Program-made: the position numbers and the translations under genes
Origin: Microbacterium testaceum StLB037
GTDB lineage: Bacteria; Actinomycetota; Actinomycetes; Actinomycetales; Microbacteriaceae
DNA length: 64,000 nt
Direction: 5' to 3'
Assembly (NCBI RefSeq): GCF_008763945.1
Contig: NZ_VTQH01000002.1
Location: 31,559 to 95,558, forward strand
Part shown: piece by piece, positions 19,471 to 28,109 of the stretch
How the letters are laid out: the number at the start of each line of letters is the position of its first letter
Numbering within the stretch: the first letter of the stretch is position 1
The notes under the pieces: model-generated
Databases searched by the model: none
The model's input: only the letters and a program-made list of their open reading frames with translations
Told to the model about the DNA's origin: nothing

Positions 19471-20634
19471 ATGAGCGTTTCCCCTCTTCAGGCCCTGCCG
19501 CTCGACCTTCTCCGCCAGCGCAGCAGCACCAAGTGGCGCTCGTACGGCGACGACGTGATCCCGATGTTCGTGGCCGAGACCGACTTCCCGCTGGCGCCCG
19601 CGATCACGACCGCCCTGCACCGCGCCGTCGAGATCGGCGACACCGGGTACACGCCGCCGCGGCCGGGGATCGACCTCGACTTCGCCGACTTCGCCGAGCG
19701 GCAGTGGGGGTGGCGGCCCGACCCGGCGCGCATCCGGTGGACCGGCGACGTGATGATGGGCGTGGTCGAGGTGCTGCGCGCGGTGACCTCGCCGGGCGAT
19801 CGGGTGGTGGTCACGCCTCCGGTGTATCCGCCGTTCTACGACACCGTCGAAGAGGCGGGGGCCGTGGTGGAGCGCGTTCCGCTGATCGACGACGGAGAGC
19901 GGTGGAGTCTCGACCTCGACGGCATCGAGAAGGCGCTGGCCGACGGCGCTCGGGCCGTGCTGTTGTGCAACCCGCACAATCCCACCGGCACCGTGCACAG
20001 GCGTGACTCGCTCGCGGCCCTCGCGCGGCTCGCGCGCCGCTACGGCGCGAGCGTGGTCAGCGACGAGATCCACGCGCCGCTCACGCACGCTCCCGAGGTG
20101 TTCACCCCGTTCCTGGATGCCGGCGACGAGGCCGCCGCGGTCGGCTACATCGTGACGAGCGCGAGCAAGACGTACAACCTGGCCGGTCTGAAGTGCGCGG
20201 TGATCGTGACCGGCTCCGAGGACACCGCCGCTGTCGTGCGGGGCCTGCCGTGGGAGGTGGAGTGGCGCGCGGGACTGTTCGGCGTCCTCGCCAACCGCGC
20301 CGCGTTCTCGGCCGACAGCGACGACTGGCTCGCCTCGCTGCTCGTGGCTCTGGACGACAATCGCCGTCTGCTCGCCGAACTGCTGGTTGAGCACCTGCCC
20401 CTCGCGCACTACCGCATTCCCGAGGCGGGATTCCTCGCGTGGGTCGATGTCTCGGCGTACGGCTGGGGCGACAACCCGGCGCCGTTCATCCGGCGCGAGG
20501 CGCAGGTGGCCCTGCACCACGGACCCCTGTTCGGGGTCGAGGGGGTGGGGCACGTGCGCATCAACGTCGGCTGCGCGCCCGAGGTGCTGCGCGAGGCGAT
20601 CGAGCGGATCGGGAAGCTCGTCGACCGCGCCTAG
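19471..20634 (+). CDS. PLP-dependent aminotransferase-fold C-S lyase (MalY/PatB family)
   Basis: 387 residues. Members of this family cleave cystathionine or other cysteine S-conjugates to a thiol, pyruvate and ammonia, using pyridoxal phosphate. Visible: the MALY-type opening MFVAETDFPLAPAI, the cofactor region CNPHNPTG, SDEIHAPLT, and the Schiff-base lysine in TSASKTYNLAGLK. It follows the suf operon but has its own leaderless promoter and a terminator before it, so a role in supplying sulfur to SUF is possible but not indicated. A plain aminotransferase activity cannot be excluded. Confidence 0.85.
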   Translation: MSVSPLQALPLDLLRQRSSTKWRSYGDDVIPMFVAETDFPLAPAITTALHRAVEIGDTGYTPPRPGIDLDFADFAERQWGWRPDPARIRWTGDVMMGVVEVLRAVTSPGDRVVVTPPVYPPFYDTVEEAGAVVERVPLIDDGERWSLDLDGIEKALADGARAVLLCNPHNPTGTVHRRDSLAALARLARRYGASVVSDEIHAPLTHAPEVFTPFLDAGDEAAAVGYIVTSASKTYNLAGLKCAVIVTGSEDTAAVVRGLPWEVEWRAGLFGVLANRAAFSADSDDWLASLLVALDDNRRLLAELLVEHLPLAHYRIPEAGFLAWVDVSAYGWGDNPAPFIRREAQVALHHGPLFGVEGVGHVRINVGCAPEVLREAIERIGKLVDRA

Positions 20635-20681
20635 CCCGGCGCGGTAGCTCGCTGTCGAGGCAGCGGCGTGGCGTTTCGAGG

Positions 20682-20700
20682 GAAGGTAAGGATATCCTTA
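20682..20700 (+). promoter_or_regulatory. DtxR/IdeR-like iron box overlapping the promoter of the siderophore-interacting protein gene
   Basis: The core AGGTAAGGATATCCT (20684-20698) matches 12 of 15 positions of the DtxR/IdeR core AGGTTAGGCTAACCT and contains the perfect palindrome TAAGGATATCCTTA. TATCCT (20693-20698) is a plausible -10 element 6 nt before the GTG start. Iron-loaded repressor bound here would block a leaderless promoter directly. Confidence 0.75.
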
Positions 20701-20704
20701 TCTC

Positions 20705-21634
20705 GTGATCACTGCCACGCGTCCCGCCTACCGCCCGTACGTCGCTGTGGTGAAGGACGCCCGGCGCCTCTCGCCGCACTTCGTGCGCGTGACGTTCACC
20801 TCGCCCGACTTCGACGTCTTCGGCACCGACCGGCGCGACCAGCGCGTGAAGCTCGTGCTGCCCGGTCCCGACGGCACGGTCTGCGACATCGGACAGGATG
20901 ATCCGGATGCCATCGCCGGCGGCGAGTGGTACACCCGCTGGCGCGACCTGCCCGACGAGGAGCGCATGCCGTTCCGTACCTACACCGTGCGCCGGATCGA
21001 CCCCGAGGCGCTCGAGCTCGACATCGACTTCGTCGTGCACCACGACGCCGGCCCCGCGGGCTCGTGGGCCGAGGCCGCGGCGGCGGGGGACCACCTCGTG
21101 GTCGTCGGCCCCGACGCGCGCAGCCTCGAGTCGGCGCAGGGCATCGACTTCCACCCCGGCACGGCTCGCCGGATCGTGCTGGCGGGGGATGAGACCGCCG
21201 CTCCCGCGATCTGCGCGGTGCTGGAGGGTCTCGAACCCGGGCTCGAGGTCGACGCGTTCATCGAAGTGCCCGATGTGGACGACGCCCTCCCGGTGCGGAG
21301 CGGGAATGCGCGCGTGCACTGGCTCCCGCGCGGCGAACGGCCCCACGGCGAGGCGCTGATCGAGGCCATGGAGGCGTGGACCGCGGCATCCGGAGACGTT
21401 CTGGCCCGCGCGGCCGCACCGCGGCCGCAGATCCTCGAGGACATCGACCTCGACGTCGATCTGCTGTGGGACAGCCCGGCCGACGCCGAGGGCGAGTTCT
21501 ATGCGTGGATCGCGGGGGAGTCGTCGACCGTGAAGCTGCTGCGCCGCATGCTGGTCTCGGGGTGCGGTGTCGACCGCGGCCGGGTCGCGTTCATGGGCTA
21601 CTGGCGCGCCGGGCAGGTCGAGCGCACGGCGTAG
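20705..21634 (+). CDS. Siderophore-interacting protein (FAD-dependent ferric-siderophore reductase)
   Basis: 309 residues. The ViuB/YqjH-like family reduces Fe(III)-siderophore in the cytosol so that iron is released. The FAD-binding signature RMPFRTYTVRR lies near residues 90-100, with a SIP C-terminal domain ending in FMGYWRAGQ. The start is the GTG at 20705, 4 nt after the iron box. It converges on the siderophore ABC importer genes, which carry their own iron box, so both units are probably induced together by iron limitation. Confidence 0.92.
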   Translation: MITATRPAYRPYVAVVKDARRLSPHFVRVTFTSPDFDVFGTDRRDQRVKLVLPGPDGTVCDIGQDDPDAIAGGEWYTRWRDLPDEERMPFRTYTVRRIDPEALELDIDFVVHHDAGPAGSWAEAAAAGDHLVVVGPDARSLESAQGIDFHPGTARRIVLAGDETAAPAICAVLEGLEPGLEVDAFIEVPDVDDALPVRSGNARVHWLPRGERPHGEALIEAMEAWTAASGDVLARAAAPRPQILEDIDLDVDLLWDSPADAEGEFYAWIAGESSTVKLLRRMLVSGCGVDRGRVAFMGYWRAGQVERTA

Positions 21635-21654
21635 GCGCCCGGCATCACGACGAC

Positions 21655-21680
21655 GAAGCCCCGGCCGAGGCCGGGGCTTC
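21655..21680. terminator. Bidirectional terminator between the SIP gene and the siderophore importer
   Basis: Perfect 12-bp inverted repeat GAAGCCCCGGCC / GGCCGGGGCTTC separated by GA, in the 64-bp spacer between convergent genes; TTCT follows on the plus strand. Confidence 0.85.
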
Positions 21681-21698
21681 TGCCGTTCTCTGGGCCGG

Positions 21699-22526
21699 TC
21701 AGGCGGTCTGCGCCTGCTCCGGCTCGGCCACGGTGTGGTGCCGGCCGATCGGGATGACCATCGGGCGTCCGGTCAGCGGGTCGGGGACGACGCGGCTGTC
21801 GAGGCCGAAGACGCGGCGCACGGTGTCTTCGGTGAGGACGTCACCGGGGTCTCCCGCGGCGATGATCTGGCCCTGGGCCATGGCCACGAGGTGGTCCGCG
21901 TAGCGCGCGGCGAGGTTGAGGTCGTGCAAGACCATCGCCACGGTGGTGCCGCGATCGTGGTTGAGGTCGGCGAGCAGGTCGAGGACGTCGATCTGGTGGC
22001 TGATGTCGAGGAAGGTGGTGGGCTCGTCGAGCAGGAGCACGTCGGTCTCCTGCGCGAGGGCCATCGCGATCCACACGCGCTGACGCTGGCCACCGCTCAA
22101 CTCGTCGACGGGGCGATCGGCGAGGTGCGCGACGTCGGTGGCGTCGAGCGCGCGGGCGACCGCGGCGTCGTCGGCGCTGGTCCAGCGCGACAGCGCGCCC
22201 TGGTGCGGGTGGCGGCCGCGGCTGACGAGGTCGGACACCGCGATGCCGTCGGGGGCGATGGGTGACTGGGGGAGGAGGCCGAGCACGCGGGCCACCTGCT
22301 TGGTGGGCTGGCGGTGGATCGACTTGCCGTCGAGCAGCACCTGACCCGCGGACGGGGTGAGCAGGCGCGCCATGGCCTTGAGCAGTGTCGACTTGCCGCA
22401 GGCGTTCGCGCCGACGATCGTGGTCACCTTGCCCGGCGGGATCTGCAGGTCGAGGGTGTCGACGATGGTCCGGTCTCCGTAGCCGAGGGTGACGCCCTCG
22501 GCGACCAGGGAGCGCTCGACGGTCAT
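21699..22526 (-). CDS. Ferric-siderophore ABC transporter, ATP-binding protein (FecE/FepC-like)
   Basis: 275 residues. ATPase of a FecCD-type iron importer. Walker A GANACGKST, signature LSGGQRQRV and Walker B LLLDEPTTFLD are present. The ATG at 22526 overlaps the preceding permease stop (ATGA) and has GGAGGA upstream. It is the last gene of the minus-strand importer operon. Confidence 0.94.
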   Translation of the reverse strand: MTVERSLVAEGVTLGYGDRTIVDTLDLQIPPGKVTTIVGANACGKSTLLKAMARLLTPSAGQVLLDGKSIHRQPTKQVARVLGLLPQSPIAPDGIAVSDLVSRGRHPHQGALSRWTSADDAAVARALDATDVAHLADRPVDELSGGQRQRVWIAMALAQETDVLLLDEPTTFLDISHQIDVLDLLADLNHDRGTTVAMVLHDLNLAARYADHLVAMAQGQIIAAGDPGDVLTEDTVRRVFGLDSRVVPDPLTGRPMVIPIGRHHTVAEPEQAQTA

Positions 22527-23599
22527 AGCGTGGTTCCTCCGGATCGGCTGCTGCGAACGAGCAGGTAGATGAGATACGGCGCGCCGAGCACGCCGGTGAT
22601 GACGCCCACGGGCAGGCGCGTCCCGAACGCGTACTGGGCGCAGAAGTCGGCGACGAGCACCAGCAGGGCGCCGACGAGGCCCGCCGGCAGCACGGGGGAG
22701 CCCACCGGGCCGAGGAGCCGGACGGCGATGGGACCCGCCAGGAACGACACGAACGCGATCGGTCCTGCGGCGGCGGTGCCGAAGGCGAGAAGGCCCACCG
22801 CGGCGACGATGAGCAGCAGGCGGCTGCGCTCGACGGGGAGTCCCACGGCCGCGGCGGTCTCGTCGCCCATCCGCAGGATCTCGAGGCGGCCCGAGAGGGC
22901 GAGGAGCAGGGGGCCGAGCACGATGACGGCTCCCGCCACGGGCAGGGCGCGATCCCACGTGGCGTCGTTGAGGTTGCCGGTGATCCAGCGCATCGCGGCG
23001 GGGAGGTCGTACTCCGCGGCGCGCGAGATGACGTACGACACGAGCGCCTGGCACATCGCGGCGACGCCGATGCCGATGAGGATCAGCCGCGCGCCCGACC
23101 CGCCCTTGCGGTACGCGAGCAGGTAGATGGAGAGCGCGACGATGAGGGCCGCGGCCATGGCGACGATCGACACGGCGGTCTCGCCCCAGCCCAGCACGAC
23201 GATGCCGAAGACCGCGGCGGCGCTCGCCCCGGTGTTGATGCCGATCACATCGGGACTCGCGAGGGCATTGCGCAGCATCGACTGGAAGACGACCCCGCCC
23301 ATGCCGAAGCACAGGCCGGTCAGCAGGCCGGTGAGGGCACGGGGGAGGCGCAGCTCGCCGACGGTGAACGACGCGCCCGAAACGCGTTGTCCGGTGAGCA
23401 CGCCCCAGACCTCGGCGGGCGAGTAGAAGGTCTGGCCGAGCATGAGGGACAGCGCGAACGCGGCGATGACGGCGACGGCGAGGATGGCCGTGACCAGCGT
23501 CCAGCGCTGGCGGCGACGACGGCGGCCGGCGACGACGGATGCCAGGGAGGCGGGCGTGGCGCCCGTGACGGCGACCCGGGGGGAGGCGTGAACGCTCAC
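22523..23599 (-). CDS. Ferric-siderophore ABC transporter permease (FecCD family), second subunit
   Basis: 358 residues with about nine to ten transmembrane helices. FecCD signatures are visible: LRLPRALTGLLTG, GVVFQSMLRNALASPDVIGI, and the C-terminal loop ETAAAVGLPVERSR. The start is a GTG at 23599 in GTGA overlap with the first permease stop, with GAGGG close upstream; in-frame codons further upstream lie within the other permease gene. It probably forms a heterodimeric channel with the 23596-24642 product. Confidence 0.92.
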   Translation of the reverse strand: MSVHASPRVAVTGATPASLASVVAGRRRRRQRWTLVTAILAVAVIAAFALSLMLGQTFYSPAEVWGVLTGQRVSGASFTVGELRLPRALTGLLTGLCFGMGGVVFQSMLRNALASPDVIGINTGASAAAVFGIVVLGWGETAVSIVAMAAALIVALSIYLLAYRKGGSGARLILIGIGVAAMCQALVSYVISRAAEYDLPAAMRWITGNLNDATWDRALPVAGAVIVLGPLLLALSGRLEILRMGDETAAAVGLPVERSRLLLIVAAVGLLAFGTAAAGPIAFVSFLAGPIAVRLLGPVGSPVLPAGLVGALLVLVADFCAQYAFGTRLPVGVITGVLGAPYLIYLLVRSSRSGGTTL

Positions 23600-24642
23600 A
23601 GGGCCCTCATCTTCTGACGGCGGACGAGGGCGATGAAGAAGGGGGCGCCGATCAGGGCGGTGACGATGCCGACCTCGATCTCTTCGGGGCGGGCGATGAC
23701 GCGGCCCACGATGTCGGACACGGTCAGCAGGATCGCACCGCCGGCGGCGGAGACGGGGAGGAGCCACCGGTGGTCGACGCCGACGAGGAGGCGGCAGATG
23801 TGCGGGACGACCAGGCCGATGAAGCCGATGGGTCCGGCCACGGCCGTCGCGGCACCGCACAGGATGACGGCTCCGGCCGACGCGAACAGGCGCGCGGTGC
23901 GCACGCGCGCACCGAGCCCGGCGGCGAGCTCGTCACCGAGGGCGAGGGTGTTGAGCGCGGACGCGCTCGCGAGGCAGATCACGAGGCCCACCAGCAGGAA
24001 CGGCAGTACCTGCACGATCGTCTCGGGGGTGGCCCCGCCGACGCCGCCGATTTGCCAGAAGCGGAAGACGTTCATGACGTTGATGCGCGGCAGCAGGATC
24101 GCGCTGACCAGCGAGCTGAAGGCGACGGCGGTGACGGCTCCGGCGAGGGCGAGGCGCAGGGGGGTGGCCCCGCCGCGGCCGAGCGAGCCGATCGCGTAGA
24201 CGAAGACGGCGGCGCCGGCGGCGCCGATCATGCCGATCCAGATGTAGTCGGATGCCGAGCTGAGGCCGAAGAACGCGATGCCCGACACGATTGCGAGCGA
24301 CGCTCCGCCGTTGATCCCGAGGATCTGCGGGTCGGCGAGGGGGTTGCGCGTGGCACCCTGAAGGACGGCCCCGGCGACGGCGAGAGCGGCGCCGACGATC
24401 ATCGCGAGGATCGTGCGCGGCACCCGCTTGCCGACCGCGGCGGCCGAGGCGGTGTCGGTCGAGCCGGTGAGGCCGGCCCAGATGTCGGCGGGAGCGACGT
24501 CGCGGGCGCCGAACGTGACCGAGAGCACCGCGACGACCGCCAGGGCCACGAGGAACAGCACGACCCAGAGCACGCGCCGCCGCCCCCGTCGACGCGGGGA
24601 TGCGTCGACGGGGGCGGTCGATGCCGGACCGAGACGGGTCAT
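23596..24642 (-). CDS. Ferric-siderophore ABC transporter permease (FecCD family), first subunit
   Basis: 348 residues. It has an arginine-rich cytoplasmic N-terminus (SPRRRGRRR), then about ten helices with the family motifs KRVPRTILAMIVGAALAVAG, GATRNPLADPQILGI and GDELAAGLGARV. The ATG at 24642 lies 25 bp after the binding-protein stop; no strong ribosome-binding site is seen. It belongs with the downstream permease and ATPase. Confidence 0.92.
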   Translation of the reverse strand: MTRLGPASTAPVDASPRRRGRRRVLWVVLFLVALAVVAVLSVTFGARDVAPADIWAGLTGSTDTASAAAVGKRVPRTILAMIVGAALAVAGAVLQGATRNPLADPQILGINGGASLAIVSGIAFFGLSSASDYIWIGMIGAAGAAVFVYAIGSLGRGGATPLRLALAGAVTAVAFSSLVSAILLPRINVMNVFRFWQIGGVGGATPETIVQVLPFLLVGLVICLASASALNTLALGDELAAGLGARVRTARLFASAGAVILCGAATAVAGPIGFIGLVVPHICRLLVGVDHRWLLPVSAAGGAILLTVSDIVGRVIARPEEIEVGIVTALIGAPFFIALVRRQKMRAL

Positions 24643-24667
24643 CGCACCGAGGCGGGGGAGGAGGCGA

Positions 24668-25705
24668 TCACTGACCGGCCTTCTCGGCGGCGGCGCCCAC
24701 CAGGGCGATGTACTCGTCGCCGAAGGAGGTGCCGATCGACAGCGGGCTCGGGTTCGCAGCCGCGGCGATCGTGGTGTTGTCGGTCAGGGCGGCGAACGCG
24801 CCGTTCTTGATTGCGGGGATGCGCGACCACAGGGGGTCGCTCTGCAGCTGGGCGAGCAGCTCGGGGGTTCCGTAGCCGACCATCACGTCGACGTCGGAGA
24901 ACGACTCGATGTTCTCGGTGCTCTGCGTGAACCAGAACGTCTCGCTGTCTTTGCTGGAGGTCTCGACGGCCGACGAAGGCGTCATGCCGAGCTCCGAGAG
25001 GTACAGCGCGCGCGGGTCCTTCAGCGAGTAGTAGCCGAGGGTGCTCAGGTCGGTGGGGTCGAGGTAGGTGAAGAGGGTCTTCTTCCCGGCGAGGGCCGGG
25101 TACTTCGCCGACTCGTCGGTCACGTGCTTCTCGAGGTCGCCGACGAGCTGCTGCGCCTGGTCTTCGCGGCCGAGGGCCTTGGCATCCGTCAGCGTCATCT
25201 GCTGCCACGAGGTGCCCCACGCGATCTCGGGGTACGCCACAACGGGGGCGATCTTGCTGAGCGTGTCGTACTGCTCCTGCGTCATGCCCGAGTAGGCGCC
25301 GAGGATGACGTCGGGCTTCGCGTCGGCGATCGCCTCGTAGTCGAAACCGTCGGTCTCGTCCATGAGCGTGGGCGTCTCGGCGCCGAGCTCGTCGAGCTTG
25401 TCTTTGACCCAGGGGAGCATTCCGTCCCCGTCCTCGTCGCCCCAGGTGACCTTGGGCATGGCGACCGGGACGACGCCCAGCGCGAGAGCGGCTTCTTGGT
25501 TGCCCCAGCTGACCGTGACGACGCGCTTCGGCTCCGCCTCGATCGTGGTCTCGCCGAAAGCGTGGTCGATCGTGACCGGGAACGACCCCGTTGCCGACGT
25601 CGACGACCCTTCCTGCGCGCCCGGGGCGGCTGAGGTGCCGGCGCAGCCGGTGAGGACGAGGGCGGTACCGACGGCGAGTGCCGCCAGAGCGCGGAATCGG
25701 GACAC
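24668..25705 (-). CDS. Ferric-siderophore ABC transporter, substrate-binding lipoprotein (FepB/FecB-like)
   Basis: 345 residues. A lipoprotein signal ends in the lipobox LTGC with the lipidated cysteine at residue 21. A cluster-A-type periplasmic-binding fold follows (RVVTVSWGNQEAALALG, KPDVILGAYSGMT). In this monoderm it would be anchored outside the membrane and deliver the siderophore to the permeases. The GTG start at 25705 has a consensus AGGAGG 6 nt upstream. It is the first gene of the operon, under an iron box. The siderophore cannot be deduced; no siderophore synthesis gene is in the window. Confidence 0.94.
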   Translation of the reverse strand: MSRFRALAALAVGTALVLTGCAGTSAAPGAQEGSSTSATGSFPVTIDHAFGETTIEAEPKRVVTVSWGNQEAALALGVVPVAMPKVTWGDEDGDGMLPWVKDKLDELGAETPTLMDETDGFDYEAIADAKPDVILGAYSGMTQEQYDTLSKIAPVVAYPEIAWGTSWQQMTLTDAKALGREDQAQQLVGDLEKHVTDESAKYPALAGKKTLFTYLDPTDLSTLGYYSLKDPRALYLSELGMTPSSAVETSSKDSETFWFTQSTENIESFSDVDVMVGYGTPELLAQLQSDPLWSRIPAIKNGAFAALTDNTTIAAAANPSPLSIGTSFGDEYIALVGAAAEKAGQ

Positions 25706-25722
25706 GAAGAGCCTCCTGCGTG

Positions 25723-25741
25723 TTAGGTAAGGATAGGCTTA
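25723..25741 (-). promoter_or_regulatory. DtxR/IdeR-like iron box of the siderophore importer operon
   Basis: TTAGGTAAGGATAGGCTTA (plus-strand reading) matches about 14 of 19 positions of the DtxR/IdeR consensus. It lies 18 bp upstream of the GTG of the binding-protein gene, where bound repressor would cover the promoter. Confidence 0.78.
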
Positions 25742-25889
25742 GTTTAGTTCAGGGGTCGGGTGAGAACGCAAACCCGGATGCCGAGGGGGCGGGCGAATCG
25801 TCTCGGCGTCGAGGTAGCGGCATCCGGGGTCCGGCGGCTTGCTTTCGCGTCGAGAGGCGGGCTGTCGGCGGGCATCCACGGGCGCGTCA

Positions 25890-25895
25890 TATACT
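25890..25895 (+). promoter_or_regulatory. -10 element of the ABC-F gene
   Basis: TATACT, close to the -10 consensus, 55 nt before the GTG chosen as start and 12 nt before an alternative in-frame ATG at 25908. No clear -35. Confidence 0.5.
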
Positions 25896-25949
25896 GGGTG
25901 GCTGGCCATGTCGGCCTGCTTCCCCATCCCCGAAGAACGGACGTTCGCT

Positions 25950-27548
25950 GTGCTCGCCGTGCACGACCTCGAGATCCGCGTGGGTGCCCGCGTGCTCATG
26001 TCCGACGTGGCGTTCCGCGTCTCCGACGGCGACAAGATCGGCCTCGTCGGGCGCAACGGTGCCGGAAAGACCACCCTCACCAAGGTGCTCGCCGGCGACC
26101 TGCTGCCCTCCAACGGCGGCGTCGACCGCTCGGGTGAACTCGGCTACCTTCCGCAGGACCCCCGCTCGGGAGACCCCGAGATGCTCGCGCGCACGCGCAT
26201 CCTCGACGCCCGCGGGCTCGGATCCCTCGCCCTCGGCATGCACGAGGCGTCGATGGCGATGGGCGACGACGACCCCGCCGTGGCCGCGAAGGCCATGAAG
26301 AAGTACGCGAACCTCACGGAGCGCTTCGAGGCGGCCGGTGGGTATGCGGCCGAGGCCGAGGCGGCATCCATCGCTCACAACCTCTCTCTTCCCGACCGCA
26401 TCCTCGATCAGCCGCTGAAGACCCTCTCGGGCGGTCAGCGTCGGCGCATCGAGCTCGCGCGCATCCTGTTCTCGGACGCGCAGACGATGATCCTCGACGA
26501 GCCGACCAACCACCTCGACGCCGACAGCGTCGTGTGGCTGCGCGAGTTCCTCAAGGGATACAAGGGCGGGCTCATCGTGATCTCGCACGACGTCGAGCTC
26601 GTCGGCGAGACCGTCAACCGCGTCTTCTACCTGGATGCCAATCGCCAGGTCATCGATGTCTACAACATGAACTGGAAGAACTACCTGCGCCAGCGGGTGG
26701 CCGACGAGGAGCGCCGCAAGAAGGAGCGCGTCAACGTCGAGAAGAAGGCCACGGCCCTGCAGCTGCAGGCCGCGCGCTTCGGTGCGAAGGCCTCGAAGGC
26801 GGCGGCGGCGCACCAGATGGTCGCGCGCGCCGAGAAGATGCTGTCGGGCCTCGACGAGGTGCGTGCGGAGGAGCGCGTCGCCAAGCTCCGCTTCCCGAAG
26901 CCCGCACCGTGCGGCAAGACCCCGCTCATGGCATCCGGTCTGTCGAAGTCGTACGGGTCGCTGGAGATCTTCACCGACGTCGACCTCGCGATCGACCGCG
27001 GTTCACGCGTGGTCATCCTGGGACTGAACGGTGCCGGAAAGACGACGCTGCTGCGCATCCTCGCCGGCGTCGACCAGCCCGACACCGGGCAGCTCGAGCC
27101 CGGCCACGGCCTGAAGATCGGGTACTACGCGCAGGAGCACGAGAACCTCGACGTGAACCGTTCGGTGCTCGAGAACATGATGTCGTCAGCGCCGCACATC
27201 ACGGCGACCGAGGCGCGCAAGGTGCTGGGATCGTTCCTGTTCGTCGGGGATGACGTGCTCAAGCCCGCGGGCGTGCTCTCGGGTGGAGAGAAGACGCGTC
27301 TGTCGCTCGCGACGCTCGTGGTGTCGTCGGCGAACATGCTGCTTTTGGATGAGCCCACGAACAACCTCGACCCCGCCTCGCGCGAGGAGATCCTCGGCGC
27401 GCTGTCGCACTACGAGGGAGCTGTCGTGCTCGTCTCGCACGACGAGGGAGCGGTCGAGGCGCTCAACCCCGAGCGCGTGCTGATCCTGCCCGACGGCGTC
27501 GAAGACATCTGGGGTCGCGATTACGCGGATCTGATCACGCTGGCGTAA
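25950..27548 (+). CDS. ABC-F family ATPase
   Basis: 532 residues, two ABC domains and no membrane segment. Domain 1: GRNGAGKTT, LSGGQRRRIE, MILDEPTNHLD. Domain 2: GLNGAGKTT, LSGGEKTRLS, LLLDEPTNNLD. A charged linker (VADEERRKKERVNVEKK) and interdomain helices join them. ABC-F proteins act on ribosomes, as translation factors or in antibiotic protection. This one has the length and look of a housekeeping actinobacterial member, and no resistance role can be claimed. I chose the GTG at 25950 because the family's conserved N-terminus starts with LAVHDLEIR; the ATG at 25908 is the alternative. Monocistronic. Confidence 0.9.
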   Translation: MLAVHDLEIRVGARVLMSDVAFRVSDGDKIGLVGRNGAGKTTLTKVLAGDLLPSNGGVDRSGELGYLPQDPRSGDPEMLARTRILDARGLGSLALGMHEASMAMGDDDPAVAAKAMKKYANLTERFEAAGGYAAEAEAASIAHNLSLPDRILDQPLKTLSGGQRRRIELARILFSDAQTMILDEPTNHLDADSVVWLREFLKGYKGGLIVISHDVELVGETVNRVFYLDANRQVIDVYNMNWKNYLRQRVADEERRKKERVNVEKKATALQLQAARFGAKASKAAAAHQMVARAEKMLSGLDEVRAEERVAKLRFPKPAPCGKTPLMASGLSKSYGSLEIFTDVDLAIDRGSRVVILGLNGAGKTTLLRILAGVDQPDTGQLEPGHGLKIGYYAQEHENLDVNRSVLENMMSSAPHITATEARKVLGSFLFVGDDVLKPAGVLSGGEKTRLSLATLVVSSANMLLLDEPTNNLDPASREEILGALSHYEGAVVLVSHDEGAVEALNPERVLILPDGVEDIWGRDYADLITLA

Positions 27549-27608
27549 TCACCGTCGGCGCTTCGCGCGGATGTCCCGGATGCCGCGGGTGCGGCGCACC
27601 CGACCGAC

Positions 27609-28088
27609 TTAGGGGCCCGCGGGCGAACTCCAGCGCATCCACACCGCGTCGGTGCCGGGCCACGGCGCGGGATCGTCGACGAATCCCTCGCGGAGATAGA
27701 ACCCTCGCACCACGGCGTTGCCGTTGTCGTATTCGGTGACCAGGTCTCCGTCTATCGCGCGCGCCCGGCTCTTCGCCGCATCGACGAGTCGGCGACCGAT
27801 ACCCCGGTGCTGATGCTCCGGAATGACGTACACCTTCCAGAGCACGACGTCGTCGTCGAGGCGGTCGATCTCGGCCATCCCGACGACCTCGCCCTCGTGG
27901 CAGGCGACATCGATGCGTCCCTCGTGGATTGCGGCGCCGATGGCCTCGTCGCTCCAGTACCGGTCCAACCCGGCGACGACGAAGCCGGCTCCGCGCGAGG
28001 GGCCGTACGTGGGCGGCCAGCTGAGGATGCCGACCAGTCGCACGGCGGCGAGGTCGTCGGCGGTGGCAGGACGGACGGTCGAGGGCAT
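27609..28088 (-). CDS. GNAT family N-acetyltransferase
   Basis: 159 residues. The acetyl-CoA pyrophosphate-binding motif is HQHRGIGRRL, preceded by the beta-strand VVLWKVYVIPE. The acceptor is unknown. AGGATGG lies 4 nt before the ATG. It is 21 bp downstream of the SURF1 gene and probably the last gene of that transcript; the pairing looks incidental. The spacer to the convergent ABC-F gene (27549-27608) shows no strong hairpin. Confidence 0.88.
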   Translation of the reverse strand: MPSTVRPATADDLAAVRLVGILSWPPTYGPSRGAGFVVAGLDRYWSDEAIGAAIHEGRIDVACHEGEVVGMAEIDRLDDDVVLWKVYVIPEHQHRGIGRRLVDAAKSRARAIDGDLVTEYDNGNAVVRGFYLREGFVDDPAPWPGTDAVWMRWSSPAGP

Positions 28089-28109
28089 GCCGCCATCCTG
28101 TCGGACGTG

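Noticed and set aside
19471..20634. PLP enzyme after the suf operon as the missing SufS cysteine desulfurase
   Set aside because: Its motifs (MFVAETDFPLAPAI, SASKTYNLAGLK) are those of the MalY/PatB fold-type I lyases; SufS-type catalytic cysteine loop and histidine context are absent, and a terminator separates it from suf.
25950..27548. ABC-F protein as an antibiotic resistance determinant
   Set aside because: Nothing in the sequence or neighbourhood (no attenuator, no biosynthetic genes) sets it apart from housekeeping actinobacterial ABC-F proteins.
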